From NCBI GenBank assembly GCA_020629285.1, contig JAHDDP010000008.1, positions 1-64,000 of the forward strand: a stretch of 64,000 bases of DNA, given 5' to 3'. This stretch comes from Maribacter sp. GTDB lineage: Bacteria > Bacteroidota > Bacteroidia > Flavobacteriales > Flavobacteriaceae. Positions 33,813-43,109 of the stretch are shown piece by piece. How positions within the stretch are numbered: the first letter of the stretch is position 1; each line of letters starts with the position of its first letter. Under the pieces are notes generated by a model that made no database searches, was not told where the DNA came from, and saw nothing but the letters and a program-made list of their open reading frames with translations. Position numbers and translations under genes: made by a program.

Positions 33813-35564
33813 TTAGCTTTCTGCGGATAATTTTGGTGAAAGCCACAACCACCCTACCCCTAATAAAAAGAGGATATAAAATACTAGTAGAGAAACAGGA
33901 CGGTCAACAACAACCGTCCTGTTTTTTCGAGTTTCTTTTTCAAATTGATTTTTATTTGCTGCTATGTTCGCGGTACTTTTTAAAGCTTTCCAATCTTTAT
34001 GTTCAAAAACATAGTATGAGAAGTTCGTACTATCATTTTCAACTTGCATTGAATTCCAACCTGTTTTCTTGGGATAAACAGTACCTGAATAGTGACTAGG
34101 CAGCAATGCATTTTGAACAAGCGATATCGAAATACTATCTTCATTTATAATACCGAATTCCTCTAAATTTGTTCGAATCTCAAAATGAAAAGGCTCCTCT
34201 ATTCTAGGAAATTTTGTATTGGATTGCCATGAAACTGCCTGCCCTTTCTTCTTTGCTATCTTATCTAAAATAGTGGTCCAAATACCATGATACACTTCAC
34301 TTTTACCATTTAACAAAAACTGATAACTATTTAATAATGTAGTAGTTGCAATTTTACCATTTCCTATTTGTCTATACGCTGCCAAGTTTGATGTTCCACC
34401 TAAATGAATTGGCTCTACTAATAATTGTTCATTAAACTGATACGGGTACTTTTCTGTTTCTGCGGCATAAACCGGTAATTTCGCAGTGTTCATCCTATCA
34501 CGTTTAAATTTAAAATAAGCCTCGCTGCTGCGGCTATTAAACAGAAAATCACTTGGTTGAATAAATAGTCCTAAACCTTGTTCTTCAATACTTGATTCAA
34601 ACCTTTTTCTAATCGTATTTCCAAATGCCGTATACGTTTCAGCATCAACAATTACGATATCAAAATTTTTAAGGGTCTCTTTGGTAAACTGATATATATG
34701 TCGCGTAGGCGTATTAAAATATTCAAACTTGTATTTCCCCTTTGTTAACTGACTTCTAACAATAACTTCATGGCCAGATTCAGCCAAGAAATTCTTTAGA
34801 TATTTGGTCTCAAACGTGGGGAAGGTATTTAAAATCAAAGCCCGTAACGGTTCTTTTCTCATCACCTCTATAGGTAACGGATTCGTTTCTAAAACAACAC
34901 CTGTGCTATCTTTAACAGCGAATTGATATACATAAGCTCCAGCTACTTTTGGACGAGTCTTCAGGTTAAAATCCGCATTCTTATCTTCAGTAATCTGAAT
35001 AGAATCTAACCCGTTATTCCTTGAATCTTGTAGTACTAAAAATGACTTTTCAATTGGTTGAGAATAACTTCCAGAAACCTTTAATTCTTCACCTAATACA
35101 AGCTGTTCCGTATAGTTCAGTTGTGTTACTCCCATTGGAGCAGCATTAGGAATGTAGGTAGTTGGGATACTATCGAACAAATAAAAATCATACGGTTCTA
35201 TGCCATCACCTAGTACAATAACATTGGTAAGTGAATCGAGCTCTTTACGAATCGATTTTTTAGGATTATAATCTAAAACCTTTATTCCCTCATAACGGTT
35301 TAAAAGACTGTCTCTTATTAACCCATCAAAATTATTGGTCAACAGTACTGCCTGACTATCATTAATTTCCACCTCTTGTGTAGGCTCTAGAATTAACACA
35401 GCCAATGCCAAGACGGTTATTAAAGCAACAATAGTATTTACTACAAACCGACCACTATGCTTGGTTTTCCATTCTTTCCAAACATAGCTATTAAAAACTA
35501 CTAATCCTCCAAGTAAGATGGGGATCATGAGCTCTTTTTGCAAAAATGAGAATCCATCAATCAT
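33813..35564 (-). CDS. Membrane-anchored BatA-cluster protein with glutamine-amidotransferase-like core
   Basis: A 583-residue protein with two helices at the N-terminus (about 13-28 and 40-60), a long periplasmic part with Ig-like and amidotransferase-like segments (for example LRALILNTFPTFETKYLKNFLAESGHEV near 240) and a C-terminal helix near 560. Function is unknown. It ends the MoxR-DUF58-BatA-DUF4175 gene run, overlapping the DUF4175 gene by 8 bases. A plus-strand terminator for the opposing yeeE-type genes lies within its last codons. Confidence 0.75.
   Translation of the reverse strand: MIDGFSFLQKELMIPILLGGLVVFNSYVWKEWKTKHSGRFVVNTIVALITVLALAVLILEPTQEVEINDSQAVLLTNNFDGLIRDSLLNRYEGIKVLDYNPKKSIRKELDSLTNVIVLGDGIEPYDFYLFDSIPTTYIPNAAPMGVTQLNYTEQLVLGEELKVSGSYSQPIEKSFLVLQDSRNNGLDSIQITEDKNADFNLKTRPKVAGAYVYQFAVKDSTGVVLETNPLPIEVMRKEPLRALILNTFPTFETKYLKNFLAESGHEVIVRSQLTKGKYKFEYFNTPTRHIYQFTKETLKNFDIVIVDAETYTAFGNTIRKRFESSIEEQGLGLFIQPSDFLFNSRSSEAYFKFKRDRMNTAKLPVYAAETEKYPYQFNEQLLVEPIHLGGTSNLAAYRQIGNGKIATTTLLNSYQFLLNGKSEVYHGIWTTILDKIAKKKGQAVSWQSNTKFPRIEEPFHFEIRTNLEEFGIINEDSISISLVQNALLPSHYSGTVYPKKTGWNSMQVENDSTNFSYYVFEHKDWKALKSTANIAANKNQFEKETRKNRTVVVDRPVSLLVFYILFLLGVGWLWLSPKLSAES
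33893..33927 (+). terminator. Plus-strand terminator inside the 3' end of a minus-strand gene
   Basis: Perfect 12-bp stem AAACAGGACGGT/ACCGTCCTGTTT (33893-33904, 33913-33924) followed by a run of six T on the plus strand. It lies 95 bases after the YeeE-type pair but within the coding region of the gene at 33813. Confidence 0.72.
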
Positions 35565-37794
35565 ACACCTCTAGTTGTTTTAGAAATAATGAATTGATTT
35601 CATCTGTATACTCTTTTTTAGCCCCAGGTATTTGTGGTGTTTTGGGTAAAGCTGCTAATAATCCTTTTTGCACGAATTTATAATTAGCCATTGTACGCTC
35701 CGTATTATTTTCAATTCCTTTTAAGCCCTGTAACACTCGTAAATACTTACTTGGGTTAGCTATAGCCAATTGAGCCAATTCATTGCCTGCGGCTGTAAAA
35801 AGGGCATTATCAGCCTCATTAAAAGTGCTTTCTTGCTGAATGAACTGTTCTAAGCGAGCAACTGCATTCTCAAGTGCTTCAAAAGGATTTTCTACCTCTT
35901 TAGTTTCGTTCTTTCGATAATTCTCTATATCCTTTATTTTACCGGTAAGTCTGCTGTCTTCTTTAATTGGTGGTGGATCAAAACCTATTCTGTGTACATA
36001 AATACGGGCACTGTTCTTAATTTCTTGAATAAGCGTTAAGGCATCATATTGAAATGGCAATGACTTTTCTGGCTCGTTTAATCGTAGGTGTAATTCGGCA
36101 TCCCACATAATGCTTAATGCCTTTCGCAATTTTGTTTTCAAAGATTCTTCAAACAGAGTAGACTCCTCTGGATCATCATGATTATGAAGATAGTCGTGCA
36201 ATGGATCTTCAGGTTCTTCGGGATCATTTTCTTCATGATGTTCATGCTGTTTTACCAAGTTATGCTCGTTATCGCCATCATGGTCATGCATGAATTCTTT
36301 TATTACATTTTCTTGATCTTCAGCATGATCATGGTCCTCACCTTCTTCATCGCTTTCGATCTCTGCTGGAGCTTCTTCCATTTCAGATTCATCTCCCATA
36401 AACTGACCATACTTTAATCGCAACGCTTTTTGGTCAAACCCTAGTTCATTACTTCTCGACTTAAATTCGGTCATCGTAATGCTCGGTTTATCTTTTATCA
36501 ACTTCTCGGTATCGATAATCAACTGTCGCTGACTTCTAAAATAATCGGGCATTTGATCTACGCCCAAAGTTCCTTCTACACCATATTGCTCACTAACGGT
36601 ATCTTTAATTACAGCGAAGTAGGTTTCGCTACGCGACACATTTCTTTTAGGTCGTTTTTCATCAAAGGCTTCAATATAAAAATAGAGTTCATCACCCATT
36701 TCCATTTTTAAGGCATTTAAATCTAGTGTTTTTGTAGCCCTCACCGATTTCAAACCTTTTGAAATAGTTTCCTTAAAATTCAATTTTTCTTCCCTAAACT
36801 TGACCGATTCTCCCGATCCTTTACTTACGGTTGCTATGATATAGGCTTCGTCAATTCCGTAATCATCGGTAATTGTACTTTGTAGTTCGACAACTTTTTT
36901 ATCTGAAAAATCAAAATACGTGTACCGCTCCAATCCTAAAATCTCTATTTCTGGCGGATTATCGGGTATTGCTTCCAACGAGAATAAATCTGATGTAAAT
37001 TCAATACCGTCTTCATTCTTGAATTTGAAACTATAGAATCCCGATTCTAACAATACTTGCTTAATACGATACCCGTTTTCGCCTTTTTGCAACGGAATGA
37101 GTTCCCCCATTCGGTCTAAGTAAACCTCAGTAACAGAGTTATCAAAGACCAATAGCCACTGAACCGTAGCACCAGCAATCGTCTTTATGTTTGGATCACT
37201 TACAGCAATTGTACCTTTTCGGGTATAGGATGGATAAGTAACACTAATATCTTGACTAGAAATTTTTGGAATGATGGACTTCTCACTAATACTATCTGTT
37301 GCTATAAACTGAATTTGTATTTCGTTAGTAGCATTCCCTAAAACGCTTTCTACGCTTTTAAAGAAGTCTAATTTCTGAACAACAATACCAAGTAATACCA
37401 GCCCTAGCGTAACCAATACCGCTTGTTTTAATTTGTTAGGCGGATGAATAGTATCTAGCCTTTTGCTAAGCTCTTCTGATACTTTATAACGTTGTAGCTT
37501 GGCAAGATTTGACAATGAATCTTCTGGCTGCAACAATAGTCCTGTACTAAACGATGCTTCATCTACATGTGCATCCACATAAGTACCTGTGATAGCTAAA
37601 TTATGTTTCCAAGGCTTCTGTATAAAAAGCACTGCGACTACCGCAACTACAAAGCTTAAAACGCCAAGCCATAGATTTTTAGATGCTAAATAAAAAAGAA
37701 TGGCAATACCAACAGCATACAAGACAGCTTCTGCGTATGACAAGATTTGCCATCGCCTGTGAAATTTCATCAAGTGTAGTTTACCTGATTCCAT
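35557..37794 (-). CDS. DUF4175 family membrane protein with His/Asp/Glu-rich segment
   Basis: A 745-residue protein with two N-terminal helices (about 18-55), another near 125-145 and a long periplasmic part, matching the DUF4175 family that accompanies MoxR/DUF58/BatA genes. It contains a highly acidic, histidine-rich stretch at about residues 478-545 (clusters such as EDHDHAED, HDHDGDNEH, HEHHEEN, DYLHNHDD), which would bind divalent metals. It overlaps the gene after it by 8 bases and the BatA gene before it by one. Function is unknown. Confidence 0.83.
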   Translation of the reverse strand: MESGKLHLMKFHRRWQILSYAEAVLYAVGIAILFYLASKNLWLGVLSFVVAVVAVLFIQKPWKHNLAITGTYVDAHVDEASFSTGLLLQPEDSLSNLAKLQRYKVSEELSKRLDTIHPPNKLKQAVLVTLGLVLLGIVVQKLDFFKSVESVLGNATNEIQIQFIATDSISEKSIIPKISSQDISVTYPSYTRKGTIAVSDPNIKTIAGATVQWLLVFDNSVTEVYLDRMGELIPLQKGENGYRIKQVLLESGFYSFKFKNEDGIEFTSDLFSLEAIPDNPPEIEILGLERYTYFDFSDKKVVELQSTITDDYGIDEAYIIATVSKGSGESVKFREEKLNFKETISKGLKSVRATKTLDLNALKMEMGDELYFYIEAFDEKRPKRNVSRSETYFAVIKDTVSEQYGVEGTLGVDQMPDYFRSQRQLIIDTEKLIKDKPSITMTEFKSRSNELGFDQKALRLKYGQFMGDESEMEEAPAEIESDEEGEDHDHAEDQENVIKEFMHDHDGDNEHNLVKQHEHHEENDPEEPEDPLHDYLHNHDDPEESTLFEESLKTKLRKALSIMWDAELHLRLNEPEKSLPFQYDALTLIQEIKNSARIYVHRIGFDPPPIKEDSRLTGKIKDIENYRKNETKEVENPFEALENAVARLEQFIQQESTFNEADNALFTAAGNELAQLAIANPSKYLRVLQGLKGIENNTERTMANYKFVQKGLLAALPKTPQIPGAKKEYTDEINSLFLKQLEVYD

Positions 37795-39110
37795 TACTGT
37801 TTTCGTTTATAAGCCACAAAGCGTTCTACAATCAATAATACTAGCAGAACAATCCATAAATACGGATTCAGATTCCAGCTGGCTTGGTGTGTTTTCGATT
37901 CTTTATTATCAATGAAATTTGTTTTTAAATCTGCTTCGTCAACTGTACGAATATCAGCATTAGCTTGTAGTTCACGTAGCTCTTCATCGACATCTAAAAT
38001 GCTTAGTAGGTTCTCTGTTAATCGCCCAGATAACGCATTTTCTGTAGTGATTCTTTTTGATATATAAAATGTATTTTCATTTTCACCATTTGTTATAAGT
38101 GAATTAGAAATGGAATCGTTCTTAAATATAAGTGTCTTTCTAGCTGAAACCGGAGCAGGCTTAGTATTCAACCAAATCATTAAATCCGTTTCCTTATTCT
38201 CCAATAGTTCGCTATCTAAAAAACTTTCGACTATTATTTCCCTTCCCAAATAAGTCGATAAAGCCGCCAATGCTGCTTCTATATAGGTCTTATCTGTACT
38301 TAAACTATCTGCATACACTAGCGCTACTTCTAATGCCTTTTGTTGAATTACAGGGATTCTTGCTGAGTCTGAACTTGAACTTGAACTTGAACTTGAACTT
38401 AATATCTTTAAACTATCGCCATTTGATGTCAGTTGATATACATCACCTAATTCAATACTCTTCTGTGCTATTTTTGAAGCTACCGGACTATTTATGGCTG
38501 TAAATAAAGCTATATTTTCCTCTGTCTGATATGCTAATAAAGGCTTCTCAAGATTTTGAGCCGAATCCAAAACTATCCAATTAATATCATGATTGGTTTC
38601 TGGTCTAGCTCCTTTTAATCCTTTTGCATATCCGTGGGTAAAAACAATAATGCTATCAGTTTTCAAGGCATTCATTTCTGATGCTAATGACCAGTAATCG
38701 GCACTTCTGAAATCTTGTGAATTGGCATATTCAACATCGTTTTTAGGCAAACCTGATTGTAACAATCTTATTTCTTGATCAGCTTGCAAATCAATAAAAC
38801 GAGCCATAAAATTTTCATTCCGGGCTAATTCAGGTTCAATAATATAGGTCAGTTTACTGTTGTTCACCTTTGATTTCCATAGCGGTTTTGCCATGACCAA
38901 AGTGATGAGGGAAATAATTGCCATACGCAGTAGCAACAACCACCATTCGTTTAATTGAATACTACTAGATTGTCTTGATTTTGATTCTGATAGCAGTTGA
39001 ACACTACCAATTTTTATAGTTTTCGCTTGCTTTTTACTCCATAAATGGATGGCTATCGGAACTAAAAGTCCCAATAAAGCCCATAAATACGAAGGTTGTG
39101 CGAATGACAT
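37794..39110 (-). CDS. BatA-like membrane protein
   Basis: A 438-residue protein with an N-terminal BatA-type region (MSFAQPSYLWALLGLLVPIAIHL, then a helix near 55-75), a long von Willebrand-like extracytoplasmic part and a C-terminal helix near 418-432. A poly-serine run of ten residues (about 237-246) is encoded by a GAACTT hexanucleotide repeat at 38371-38400. BatA-type proteins work with MoxR ATPases. The exact role is unknown. It is co-transcribed with DUF58 upstream and DUF4175 downstream. Confidence 0.85.
   Translation of the reverse strand: MSFAQPSYLWALLGLLVPIAIHLWSKKQAKTIKIGSVQLLSESKSRQSSSIQLNEWWLLLLRMAIISLITLVMAKPLWKSKVNNSKLTYIIEPELARNENFMARFIDLQADQEIRLLQSGLPKNDVEYANSQDFRSADYWSLASEMNALKTDSIIVFTHGYAKGLKGARPETNHDINWIVLDSAQNLEKPLLAYQTEENIALFTAINSPVASKIAQKSIELGDVYQLTSNGDSLKILSSSSSSSSSSDSARIPVIQQKALEVALVYADSLSTDKTYIEAALAALSTYLGREIIVESFLDSELLENKETDLMIWLNTKPAPVSARKTLIFKNDSISNSLITNGENENTFYISKRITTENALSGRLTENLLSILDVDEELRELQANADIRTVDEADLKTNFIDNKESKTHQASWNLNPYLWIVLLVLLIVERFVAYKRKQ
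38371..38400. repeat. Hexanucleotide repeat encoding poly-serine in the BatA-like gene
   Basis: Five copies of GAACTT (plus-strand reading) within the gene at 37794. Each copy adds two serines (AGT-TCA type codons on the coding strand). Copy-number change keeps the frame and would vary only the length of a flexible linker. Confidence 0.85.
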
Positions 39111-39111
39111 A

Positions 39112-40011
39112 TTAACCGAGTCTTTTACGTTGTTTTAAAAATAATAGTAATGCTTCACCCAAGTGTGCATCCATACGAAAGACATAGTGATCAATACCAT
39201 TTGAAAGTAATTCGTCCTTAACCTTTTTCAATCTACTTTCTAAAGCAGCCAAATAATCTGTTTTAGCTTTTTCGGTATCTACTTTTACTCGCGCCCCTGT
39301 TTCCCAATCTTCAAAAGTGATGTTGGGACCGTAATTAAAATCCATTTCAGCTGATCCCATCACCTGTAGTGCCACAACTTCATTTCTGGCAGATTTTAAT
39401 CCTTTGATAAACTTTGAAATCTCCTCTCCTGTTTCATACATATCGGTTAGAAAGAAAATCAATTCTTTACCGCCTCTATTCGGAATGCGTTTATTGGAAA
39501 TATGGGTTTCTGGCCATTTACCAGAATTAGAAAGATTAATTAATTCTAGCAGCAATCTGTTGTAGTGCTTTTTATCTGCCTTGGGGTAAATACTGACTAC
39601 ATCATTTTCATTAAGTGCGAAAAGACCAACAGCATCTCCTTGCTTATGAGCCATATATGCTAGTGTAGCCACCAAGACACGTACAAAATCAACTTTAGTT
39701 AAGTCCTTTTCTTTATGCAGCATTGAAGCACTGGCATCTACAATAAACTTAATGGTTACCTGACTTTCTATCTCAGATTGCTTAATGTAGTACCTGCCCG
39801 AACGTGCCAACATTTTCCAATCTAGCAATCGTAAATCATCACCAGGTTCGTAACCTCTGTATTGACTAAACTCCATACCAGGACCCACACTGGCACTTCT
39901 ATTTAAACCTGACGTAAATCCCTCGACCACAATACGTGATATCAAGGAAAGTCCCTCAACCGTATTGATGTCCTCTGGTTTTAATAAATCGTGATAGTCC
40001 TGTTTTGCCAT
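39112..40011 (-). CDS. DUF58 family protein
   Basis: A 299-residue cytoplasmic protein with the DUF58 signature (SVGPGMEFSQYRGYEPGDDLRLLDWK near 42-67) and a following vWA-like region with the MIDAS-type sequence VDASASML. DUF58 proteins partner MoxR AAA+ ATPases in protein-complex assembly. It begins 1 bp after the BatA-like gene stops on the minus strand and follows moxR by 22 bp. Confidence 0.93.
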   Translation of the reverse strand: MAKQDYHDLLKPEDINTVEGLSLISRIVVEGFTSGLNRSASVGPGMEFSQYRGYEPGDDLRLLDWKMLARSGRYYIKQSEIESQVTIKFIVDASASMLHKEKDLTKVDFVRVLVATLAYMAHKQGDAVGLFALNENDVVSIYPKADKKHYNRLLLELINLSNSGKWPETHISNKRIPNRGGKELIFFLTDMYETGEEISKFIKGLKSARNEVVALQVMGSAEMDFNYGPNITFEDWETGARVKVDTEKAKTDYLAALESRLKKVKDELLSNGIDHYVFRMDAHLGEALLLFLKQRKRLG

Positions 40012-40033
40012 GTACTCAATAATGGAGCGTTGT

Positions 40034-41038
40034 TTATTTGCCTTTTATTTCTATCGCATTCAATAAATGTGATGCTACTTTATCTGAAGTTATGCCTTCT
40101 GCCTCTGCTCTAAAGTTGACCAAAACTCTATGGCGAAGTACCGGTAGTGCCACACTTTTAATATCATTTAATGTAACTGCTAAACGACCCTCTAACAAAG
40201 CATTAGCCTTTGCAGTTAAGATCATTGCTTGACCTGCACGCGGTCCTGCGCCCCAATCTACCCAGTCTTTTACATAAGAATCCGTAGTGGTTTCTGGTCT
40301 CGTAGCACGAATCATATCACTCACCAAACTGATGAGTGCATCGCTTATAGAAACTTCGCGAACTAACTGCTGCAATCGTACAATATCATCACCAGAAATA
40401 ACCTTATTCAGTTTCTTTTTTATACCTCCGGTAGTTGCCTTTAAAATGGTTTCCTCATCTTTCTGAGTAGGATATCCAATTTTTATATATAGTAAAAAAC
40501 GATCTTGTTGTGCTTCCGGCAGTACAAATGTACCTGACTGTTCAATTGGGTTTTGTGTCGCTAGAATAAAGAACGGTTTATCTAAAGGATATGTTTTATC
40601 TCCGTAAGTAACCTCAAATTCTTGCATCGCTTCCAATAATGCTGCCTGAGTTTTTGGTGGAGTACGGTTTATTTCATCCGCTAGTATAATATTAGAAAAT
40701 ATAGGTCCTTTATTGAACTTAAAGAACTTTTTACCTGTGGTATGATCTTCCTCCAATATCTCGGTCCCGATAATATCCGAAGGCATTAAATCGGGTGTAA
40801 ACTGAATCCTTTTAAACTTTAAATCGATTGCATTTGCCAAAGTTCTGATCATTAAGGTTTTTGCCAAACCGGGTACTCCTTCTAACAAAGCATGACCACC
40901 GGCTAAAAACGTAATCAGTAATTGAGAAACCGTTTCTTCTTGCCCAATAATGACCTTTCCGATTTCTTGCTTTAGGGCACTCAATTTACCGGAAAGCATT
41001 TCTACCTCATCTGCAATACGCTGTAATTCTTTATCCAT
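40034..41038 (-). CDS. MoxR-family AAA+ ATPase
   Basis: A 334-residue MoxR-type AAA+ ATPase. Walker A GVPGLAKT is at about residue 55-62, Walker B ADEINRTPPKTQAALLEAMQE at about 118-138, a sensor segment ATQNPIEQSGT near 160-170 and the arginine-finger region GAGPRAGQAM near 267. The family acts as a chaperone in complex assembly with DUF58 and vWA partners. It lies 12 bp after the DUF4159 gene and leads the DUF58-BatA-DUF4175 run. Confidence 0.94.
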   Translation of the reverse strand: MDKELQRIADEVEMLSGKLSALKQEIGKVIIGQEETVSQLLITFLAGGHALLEGVPGLAKTLMIRTLANAIDLKFKRIQFTPDLMPSDIIGTEILEEDHTTGKKFFKFNKGPIFSNIILADEINRTPPKTQAALLEAMQEFEVTYGDKTYPLDKPFFILATQNPIEQSGTFVLPEAQQDRFLLYIKIGYPTQKDEETILKATTGGIKKKLNKVISGDDIVRLQQLVREVSISDALISLVSDMIRATRPETTTDSYVKDWVDWGAGPRAGQAMILTAKANALLEGRLAVTLNDIKSVALPVLRHRVLVNFRAEAEGITSDKVASHLLNAIEIKGK

Positions 41039-41050
41039 TCAAAAATGTAT

Positions 41051-41677
41051 TTATGAGGTAAGGGCGTACAACACTATGTTGACCCCAAACCGTGTATTGT
41101 CTATTTTGTACCAACGTTTATTTCTAAAATCATAATCCCACTCACATCCATAATCCTTATTACTATAAAGCACGCCAATTCTACCATTAATTACGATGGC
41201 TTTCAGATATTCGTGCACCAAATCATCGCCCCAACCATTCAGTTCTTGTGATGTGGTTGGCGGTCCATTTTCAAAATCAAAGAAAATGGAATACAATTCG
41301 TGGTCGTTGGGTATTTTTTTTAATTCAGACGGACCAAATATTTCTTCCATTTGCCGTTCAAAAGATTTAGCGAACAATCCGTCAATATCATGGTTGCAAT
41401 CATCTGCGAAAACGAATCCTCCGTTACGCACATATTTTTCAAAATTCTCTTTTTCCTTTTTAGTAAACTCCACCAATTTATGTCCGGATATATAGCAAAA
41501 CGGACTCTTAAAAATATCATCGCTCGCTAGTGTGATTATCTTTTCTTGGGTGTCTACTTTCAAGGTGGTGTACTCTACCAATGAATTCAACAAATTAGAA
41601 GGCATACGTTGATCCACATCCCAATCGCCGGACTCATACTGTAATCTCGTGAAGAAAAATTCGTTGCTCAAGGGCAA
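41051..41677 (-). CDS. DUF4159 family protein
   Basis: A 208-residue protein with the DUF4159 pattern (FFFTRLQYESGDWDVDQRMPSNLLNSL near 7-33, YISGH near 70, and an adenosine-like fold). The frame has no upstream ATG. TTG 41677 gives MPLSNEFFF, close to the family's N-terminus, so I take a TTG start. The gene follows a terminator hairpin (41713-41749) and precedes moxR, the usual neighbourhood for this family. Function is unknown. Confidence 0.83.
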   Translation of the reverse strand: MPLSNEFFFTRLQYESGDWDVDQRMPSNLLNSLVEYTTLKVDTQEKIITLASDDIFKSPFCYISGHKLVEFTKKEKENFEKYVRNGGFVFADDCNHDIDGLFAKSFERQMEEIFGPSELKKIPNDHELYSIFFDFENGPPTTSQELNGWGDDLVHEYLKAIVINGRIGVLYSNKDYGCEWDYDFRNKRWYKIDNTRFGVNIVLYALTS

Positions 41678-41712
41678 TTGATTTGTGTTTTTATTCCGAT
41701 AGAAAAAAGAAA

Positions 41713-41749
41713 AAACTGGTTGTCGTGACGTGTCACAAACAACCAGTTT
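41713..41749 (-). terminator. Intrinsic terminator after the tldD/tldE pair
   Basis: Stem AAACTGGTTG/CAACCAGTTT (41713-41722, 41740-41749) with a further inner GTGACACGTCAC pairing, and a T-rich run on the minus strand. It separates tldE from the DUF4159-moxR genes. Confidence 0.83.
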
Positions 41750-41767
41750 AGATATTTATAATGTCAT

Positions 41768-43084
41768 TTATACGGCATCTGAAAGACTGGTGAACGTAAA
41801 GTCACGAACCTTCATATATGGTATTAGATTACCATTGATACGTACTTGCTGCCCTAGGGTTTCCAAATTGTTTAACATGATGATCGGACTCTCATTAAAC
41901 CTGAAGTTTTTTACAGGGTATTTAATTTCTCCGTTCTCGATGTAAAACGTTCCATCCCTTGTTAGTCCCGTATATAATAAGGTCTGCGGGTCAACGCTAC
42001 GTATGTACCATAAACGTGTTACCAGAATTCCCTTTTTGGTACTCTTTATCAATTCTTCTAAACTGGCATCGCCACCGGTCATAATCGCATTCGAAGGAAA
42101 AGGAACTGGCTCAACACCTTTCTCTTTCGCCCAAAAACGATCATAAGCTAAATTTTTAACGACTCCGTTTTCAATCCAGCTTGTTCTTTTTAAAGGTTGT
42201 CCTTCGCCGTTCCAAGTTGCTGTAGGTACTTCTGGGTTCAATGGATCTGAATAAATATTAACGCGTTCGTCAACTATTTTCTCTCCAATTTTATTTTTAC
42301 CATCTGGTGCAGACATAAAGCTTCTACCTTCATCTGCAGAACGTGCGTCTAATGAGCGAAACATATTACGTAACAGATCTGCCGAGGCAGCTGGTTCTAA
42401 TATCACTGTATATTTACCTGGCTCTATAGCTTTTGTTTCTCTAGATAATACTGCCTTGTCGATTGCGGTTTTTGCAGCTTCATCAGCATCGAACTTATCA
42501 ACATCGTTAAAATCTCTTTTAACCCAACCAGAACCAGTACCGTCATTGGTACGCATGGTTACCGTAAAATCGACATCCGTAGATTGGTTGTAAGCGAACA
42601 ATCCTTTAGAATTAATCATTGCATTAAAACCAGCGGAATCATTTAAAAAACCTGCTGCAGTAACATCTTTTGCAGCTGCAGGAACAATACTGCTGCTCGC
42701 TACTTCTGCTCTATATTCCGGTGTTACATTGGCAGTTGATTCGCTATATGTAATTGCTTCATCATACATCTGCGGACCTAAAGGTTCCATAAACTCAGGA
42801 TTTTCAGGAGATAATTGCGCCAATTCCTCGGCTCTTCTTACTACCTTCTCCAATGATGCATCATCAAATTCATCAATAGTTGCCGTACCTGATTTTTTCC
42901 CAAAACTAGATTGTACCGCCAAACTTTGATTAGAACTGTACCCAGATGTAGATACCGTATTTCGTGCATATCTTATATTACCGCTGTTATAACCGCTTAA
43001 ATTTATCTCGCAGGTATCGGCTTTGGAAAAGCTCAATGCTTTCTCCAATATTTTTCTTGCTTCTTCTTTTGTATAAATTGCCAT
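41768..43084 (-). CDS. TldE/PmbA-family metalloprotease-like protein
   Basis: A 438-residue protein of the TldD/TldE (PmbA) family. TldE is the partner without the HExxxH zinc motif, and none is seen here. Family traits are the N-terminal segment with YARNTVSTSGYSSNQSL and the C-terminal beta-rich part with LWYIRSVDPQTLLYTGLTRDG. TldD and TldE form a heterodimer that degrades peptides and unfolded chains. It follows tldD by 25 bp on the same strand and precedes a terminator. Confidence 0.92.
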   Translation of the reverse strand: MAIYTKEEARKILEKALSFSKADTCEINLSGYNSGNIRYARNTVSTSGYSSNQSLAVQSSFGKKSGTATIDEFDDASLEKVVRRAEELAQLSPENPEFMEPLGPQMYDEAITYSESTANVTPEYRAEVASSSIVPAAAKDVTAAGFLNDSAGFNAMINSKGLFAYNQSTDVDFTVTMRTNDGTGSGWVKRDFNDVDKFDADEAAKTAIDKAVLSRETKAIEPGKYTVILEPAASADLLRNMFRSLDARSADEGRSFMSAPDGKNKIGEKIVDERVNIYSDPLNPEVPTATWNGEGQPLKRTSWIENGVVKNLAYDRFWAKEKGVEPVPFPSNAIMTGGDASLEELIKSTKKGILVTRLWYIRSVDPQTLLYTGLTRDGTFYIENGEIKYPVKNFRFNESPIIMLNNLETLGQQVRINGNLIPYMKVRDFTFTSLSDAV

Positions 43085-43109
43085 TGTTGTTCTTTTTTGG
43101 GTGAAACAA

